NCBI GenBank assembly: GCA_021205585.1
Contig: JAJPXI010000043.1
Span: 1-8,334 of the forward strand
Source of the DNA: Oscillospiraceae bacterium
GTDB taxonomy: Bacteria > Bacillota > Clostridia > Oscillospirales > Oscillospiraceae
Direction of reading: 5' to 3'
DNA length: 8,334 bases
Shown here: in pieces, positions 5,211 through 8,334 of the stretch
Layout of the letters: each line of letters opens with the position of its first letter
Numbering within the stretch: position 1 is the first letter of the stretch
The notes under the pieces: model-generated
Databases searched by the model: none
What the model was told of the DNA's origin: nothing
What the model saw: only the letters and a program-made list of their open reading frames with translations
Program-made: the position numbers and the translations under genes

Positions 5211-6416
5211 TCAATTCTCCGGCTCCGCCAGCCCGGTGGCAATCAGGGCCTGCCGGAGGTCGGCAATCAGGTCCTCCACATCCTCAATGCCCACAGAGAG
5301 ACGAAAAAAACCTTCGTGAAATTCCTCTGGAAACAGGTACTGCCGCTCGTCGTTCTCTCCCAAAAAGACAATCAGGCTCTCATCGTGGCCCAGGGAGACG
5401 GCGGAGGTGATCACATTCAGATGGCTGACAAAGCGGTTGTGCGTGTCGTGATCTCCCGTCAGGCCGAAAGCCAGCACACCGCCGAAGCCGGGGACCATCT
5501 GCCTTTTGGCGACTGCGTGGCCGGGGTGGCTCTCCAGACCGGGATAGGCCACAAAGCGCACGCCGGGCTGCCCCTCCAGCCATCTGGCGATGGCCAGGGC
5601 ATTTTCGTTGTGAGCCTTCATGCGCAGGGGGAGGGTGGCGCTGCCCCGCATAATCAGCCAGGCGTTGAAGGGGCTGATGATCCCCCCCAGGTTGACCTGG
5701 GCCTGAGCACGGACGCGGTCAAGATACTCGGTTTTCCCCACGATGGCACCCCCCATGGCGTCGCCGTGGCCGTTGATATACTTGGTCAGGCTCTCCACCG
5801 AAAAGTCCGCTCCCAGCTCCAGCGGCCTTTGGTTATAGGGGGAGGCGAAGGTGTTGTCCACGCTGAGCAGCGCCCCGTGGCGGTGGGCGATGTCTGCGAT
5901 GGCCCGGATGTCGGAGACGGACAGGGTGGGATTGCCCGGCGTTTCGATATGGATTAACCTGGTGTTTGGCCGCAGGGCGGCCTCCACGTTGGCCGGGTCG
6001 GAGGTGTCCACCAGAGTGGTTTCCACACCGAATTTGCCGTTAAACAGCTCGTTGAGCAGCCGGTAAACGGCAATGTAGGTCACGCTGGAAAACACCACAT
6101 GATCCCCCTGCTCCAGCAGGGAGAAAAATAGCCCGGACAGGGCGGCCACGCCGGAGGCCAGCACCACGCAGTCCTCTCCCCCCTCCAGGGCGGCGATACG
6201 CTCCTGGAGGTAGCGCTGGTTGACGCCGCCGTTACGGGTGTACAGATTCCCTCCGGCACTGGACCAGTTCATGTCCGTGGGGTCGTAGGGCAGTTCATAG
6301 CTGTTGGCCATGGTGATGGGCCGCTTGATAGCCCCGCTGTCCCGGTCCACGTCGTTCCCCACATGGACGGCGCGGGTGGCAAAGCCCAGCTCCGGGCCAA
6401 AGGTATGTTCTCTCAT
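5211..6416 (-). CDS. Cys/Met-metabolism PLP-dependent enzyme (cystathionine gamma-synthase/lyase superfamily)
   Basis: The 401-residue protein has normal length for the MetB/MetC/methionine gamma-lyase superfamily, which makes or breaks C-S bonds of cystathionine, homocysteine, cysteine or methionine. Visible features are phosphate-binding LYTR from the partner subunit (Tyr59, Arg61), SGVAAL (88-93), Tyr114, IETPGNPTL (157-165), VDNTFASPY (186-194) with the pyridine-binding Asp187, SLTKYINGHGD (209-219) with Schiff-base Lys212, and FRLSVGIED (371-379) with the likely carboxylate-binding Arg372. Two usual signatures are altered: YGGT reads YIAV (114-117), and the GNPT after YxR reads GGVN (63-66). 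The precise reaction is therefore open: lyase, synthase or sulfhydrylase. AGGAGG lies 8 nt before the ATG. The gene is 15 nt after the GCS2-type ligase and 9 nt before gshA. It could supply cysteine to the ligases or cleave a C-S bond in a product. Confidence 0.92.
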   Translation of the reverse strand: MREHTFGPELGFATRAVHVGNDVDRDSGAIKRPITMANSYELPYDPTDMNWSSAGGNLYTRNGGVNQRYLQERIAALEGGEDCVVLASGVAALSGLFFSLLEQGDHVVFSSVTYIAVYRLLNELFNGKFGVETTLVDTSDPANVEAALRPNTRLIHIETPGNPTLSVSDIRAIADIAHRHGALLSVDNTFASPYNQRPLELGADFSVESLTKYINGHGDAMGGAIVGKTEYLDRVRAQAQVNLGGIISPFNAWLIMRGSATLPLRMKAHNENALAIARWLEGQPGVRFVAYPGLESHPGHAVAKRQMVPGFGGVLAFGLTGDHDTHNRFVSHLNVITSAVSLGHDESLIVFLGENDERQYLFPEEFHEGFFRLSVGIEDVEDLIADLRQALIATGLAEPEN

Positions 6417-6424
6417 TTTTTGTT

Positions 6425-6430
6425 CCTCCT
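6425..6430 (-). promoter_or_regulatory. Consensus ribosome binding site of the PLP-enzyme gene
   Basis: AGGAGG lies in the 15-nt spacer between the GCS2-type ligase stop and the PLP-enzyme ATG, followed by an 8-nt A-rich spacer. It is the only perfect hexamer in the operon and suggests strong translation of this gene. Confidence 0.8.
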
Positions 6431-6431
6431 G

Positions 6432-7817
6432 TCAGCTCAGCCGGGCGTATTCCAAAACCAGTTCCCGCATGGATGTCCCCTGCTCCAACTGCTGAGCCAT
6501 GTATCTGCCGGGGGAGGTCAGTGTCTCCGCCCGATGGAACAGGGGCGTCAAAAACCGTTCATCTCCCCGGCTAAGCCCCTTCAGTCCCTCCTGTGCCAGC
6601 TTCAGCACATCCAGGCACAGCCGGCGCAGGGCCTCCCGGCTGACAAACCCCGGCCAGTCTTTTCGGTTCATCAGCGCCCGCAGCTCCGGGGCGGAGTAGC
6701 CGTGGTGGTACAGCGCCCGGTCAGATTCCAGCAGGGCGGCCAGCTCCTCCGGGCGCTCCATCAGCCCCATATGAAAGGCGGCCACCGTCATGGCCTGGGA
6801 AAAGGGCTGGCAGCAGACGCTGCGGAATTCGATGGTTCCGCGGAAAGTCAAATCCTCAAATTTATAGGTGCGCAGAAAGGCCAGATCCTCCGGCTCCGGG
6901 CGAAAGTCCATTTCCGCCCAGCCCGGGGCGGCGTAGTATTCCCCCGTGACCTTCTCCCGCCCCAGGTAATCCGCCACGGGCAGGGGCCGGAAAGAGCAGT
7001 AACGCCCCTCCCGCAGGGCACAGAAAAGACTGGTGGTGCAGAGGTATTCCAGCAGGTCGTCCACGCTGTCCGGCAGCCAATCCAGCATCCCCACGTTGTG
7101 GGGGTTGATGCCGTGGGTGCTGTCCGCCCAGAGCATATCCCGCACGCACAGCAGCTCCGGCTCCCCTGGCAGCAGGGAATTGCTGAACAGCACCGCTTTC
7201 ACCGGCTCCACCAGGGAGAAAGCCCGCAGGGACGGCAGCAGCCGGTCATAGCTCACGTCCAACTGTACCTGGGAGGCGCTGGTGAACGCGCCGAAGTCGG
7301 GGTAGGCGTGGAAGCGCCGGGAGGGTGTCTCCCACGCACCGCTTTTTTGCAGATAGTGCTCCAGCATCCGATAGCGCTCTGCCGGGAGGTAGTCCCGCCG
7401 GTTCACCGCCCGGCCCGGATTCACCCCCATCCCGGTCAGGATGTGCCCGGTTTTGCCCAGCGCCCCGTTCAAAAACGACACATATCGGGAAAACCGCTCC
7501 CACAGCTGCCCCAAGCTCTCCCCCCGCCCCAGGGACAGCTCCATATTGTTATAAGAGCAGTCGAAGGAGAGGGCGTCCCCCGTTTCCGGCTCGACGGCAC
7601 AGTAGCACACGCCGTTGTCGTCAAAGCTCTGGGGAACAAAGCCGAAGTGCCGACGAAAGGCGGCGGCGGCGGCCTGGGCCGCGCCGTAGTCCGTGGGCGC
7701 GCCGGACAGGTTGACCACCGGCATTTCAATTTCAATGCCGATGTATTTTTTTCGCTTTTTTCTGATGGGAGCGATGTATTTTTCGTACAGCCGCTCCTTT
7801 ACCGCTTCCCGGTCCAT
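6432..7817 (-). CDS. Glutamate-cysteine ligase family 2 (GCS2/EgtA-like carboxylate-amine ligase)
   Basis: The 461-residue protein resembles the GCS2 family (plant-type and EgtA-type gamma-glutamylcysteine synthetases and related carboxylate-amine ligases), which forms gamma-glutamyl amides with ATP. Visible signs are YIGIEIEMPVVNL (25-37) with the early acidic metal/ATP site, NMELSLG (91-97), GMGVNP (129-134), RRDYLPAERY (140-149), FHAYPDFGAFTSASQVQLDVS (169-189), KAVLFSNS (207-214), RDMLW (226-230) and FRGTIEFRSVCCQP (325-338). A lysine/arginine cluster (19-24) precedes the first motif. The ATG at 7817 is preferred over the one at 7823, because GGGAGG (7829-7824) touches the latter but is 6 nt from the former. 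It follows the amidotransferase gene by 30 nt (24 from the outer ATG) and precedes the PLP enzyme by 15 nt. Its amine substrate may be cysteine or another amine, because the family is not restricted to cysteine. Confidence 0.86.
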   Translation of the reverse strand: MDREAVKERLYEKYIAPIRKKRKKYIGIEIEMPVVNLSGAPTDYGAAQAAAAAFRRHFGFVPQSFDDNGVCYCAVEPETGDALSFDCSYNNMELSLGRGESLGQLWERFSRYVSFLNGALGKTGHILTGMGVNPGRAVNRRDYLPAERYRMLEHYLQKSGAWETPSRRFHAYPDFGAFTSASQVQLDVSYDRLLPSLRAFSLVEPVKAVLFSNSLLPGEPELLCVRDMLWADSTHGINPHNVGMLDWLPDSVDDLLEYLCTTSLFCALREGRYCSFRPLPVADYLGREKVTGEYYAAPGWAEMDFRPEPEDLAFLRTYKFEDLTFRGTIEFRSVCCQPFSQAMTVAAFHMGLMERPEELAALLESDRALYHHGYSAPELRALMNRKDWPGFVSREALRRLCLDVLKLAQEGLKGLSRGDERFLTPLFHRAETLTSPGRYMAQQLEQGTSMRELVLEYARLS

Positions 7818-7823
7818 GTCCAT

Positions 7824-7829
7824 CCTCCC
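7824..7829 (-). promoter_or_regulatory. Ribosome binding site deciding the start of the GCS2-type ligase
   Basis: GGGAGG is immediately followed by ATG GAC ATG. Zero spacing makes the first ATG a poor start, while the second has ideal 6-nt spacing. The two choices differ by two residues. Confidence 0.7.
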
Positions 7830-7847
7830 AAAGCAAAAAAGCGGGCG

Positions 7848-8333
7848 TTACAGCACGGCATAGTCCAAAAACAGAAGCCGCATATCCTCCTCGTTGTCCA
7901 GGTACTCGTGGCCGTGGGGCTTGCCCTGGAACACCGGCTCCCCTTGCCGCCAGGCGCACAGGGTATTCATGGGCAGGGGATGCCAGTCCAGCCGGCCCAG
8001 GGGGGTGGTGGCGAACACCCGGCCCCCCTCCACCTGGGCCTGGTAGAGGCTGGCGGCGTAATTGGTGTGGGTGTAGAGCAACTCCCCATCGTAAATCATC
8101 AGATTCAGCTTGCTTCGCCGGGACAGCTGGGCGGTCATCCGCTCCAGCAGCGCGAATCGCTGTTGGGTCGTCAGGGGTGCGCCGGACAGGGTCTGTTCCT
8201 GGTTGACCTGGCTGAGCAAATGGCAGAGAATCCGCTCGCTGTCCGTGCGCCCCTCCTGGGTGTGGACGTAGCGATCCAGCTCCGGGGCCTCGAACACCGT
8301 GCCGTTGTGCAGCAGCGTCCAGGCACGGCCCCC
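7848..8333 (-). CDS. Class II glutamine amidotransferase (YafJ/EgtC-like), 5' end outside the window
   Basis: The C-terminal 161 residues are visible and the frame continues through the window edge. They match Ntn-type class II glutamine amidotransferases. LLHNGTV is the Asn-Gly oxyanion-hole motif, and RTDSERI carries the Asp that binds the glutamine amino group. Later parts are KLNLMIYDGELLYTHTNYAA, then FATTPLGRLDWHPLP in place of the usual S-x-PL-x-x-x-W segment. The N-terminal nucleophile Cys2 should lie outside the window, so activity cannot be confirmed. Stand-alone family members include EgtC, which removes a gamma-glutamyl group in ergothioneine synthesis. That role is attractive because the next gene, 30 nt away, encodes a gamma-glutamyl ligase homologue. 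An internal GTG at 8297 would remove the HNG motif and is not the start. It might instead be a general amidohydrolase of unknown substrate. Confidence 0.87.
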   Translation of the reverse strand, partial: GGRAWTLLHNGTVFEAPELDRYVHTQEGRTDSERILCHLLSQVNQEQTLSGAPLTTQQRFALLERMTAQLSRRSKLNLMIYDGELLYTHTNYAASLYQAQVEGGRVFATTPLGRLDWHPLPMNTLCAWRQGEPVFQGKPHGHEYLDNEEDMRLLFLDYAVL

Positions 8334-8334
8334 G

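Noticed and set aside
3888..5957. A 689-codon open frame on the plus strand
   Set aside because: It is antisense to gshA and the PLP-enzyme gene, both of which have clear family motifs. Its composition is shadow-like and it has no supported start.
3915..8334. A complete ergothioneine operon
   Set aside because: Only EgtA-, EgtC- and possibly EgtE-like members are present. The diagnostic EgtB sulfoxide synthase and EgtD methyltransferase are not in the window, and EgtB needs oxygen.

Overview
The window is GC-rich, every convincing gene lies on the minus strand, and most starts have AGGAGG- or GAGG-type ribosome binding sites. Together with the protein repertoire this suggests a Clostridia-type Firmicute, perhaps an Oscillospirales gut anaerobe. 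That placement is inference from composition and gene style; the window holds no phylogenetic marker.

The minus strand carries two transcription units. The first (8334 down to 3915) runs: class II glutamine amidotransferase (5' end beyond the window), a GCS2-type glutamate-cysteine ligase homologue, a Cys/Met-metabolism PLP enzyme, and a GshA-type glutamate-cysteine ligase. Spacers are 9 to 30 nt, and a strong intrinsic terminator follows the last stop codon. All four families touch gamma-glutamyl or sulfur amino acid chemistry. The set partly resembles the ligase/amidohydrolase/PLP-lyase part of ergothioneine synthesis (EgtA, EgtC, EgtE), but neither EgtB nor EgtD is visible. It also contains two unlike glutamate-cysteine ligase families. 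This is the most interesting part of the window.

The second unit (about 3763 down to 381) starts at a good sigma-A-type promoter with a small palindrome at the predicted start point and a leader of about 185 nt. It continues through gpsA (glycerol-3-phosphate dehydrogenase), a polytopic GT-C/PIG-V-like membrane glycosyltransferase, and a short-chain dehydrogenase with a TTG start. The combination hints at membrane lipid or lipid-linked sugar metabolism.

Positions 1-380 contain no supportable gene. The first 155 bases are packed with near-perfect inverted repeats and look like an extragenic, probably dispersed, structured repeat. No tRNA, rRNA, transposase, CRISPR array or phage gene was seen. 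The long plus-strand reading frames are proline- and glutamine-rich antisense shadows of the minus-strand genes.
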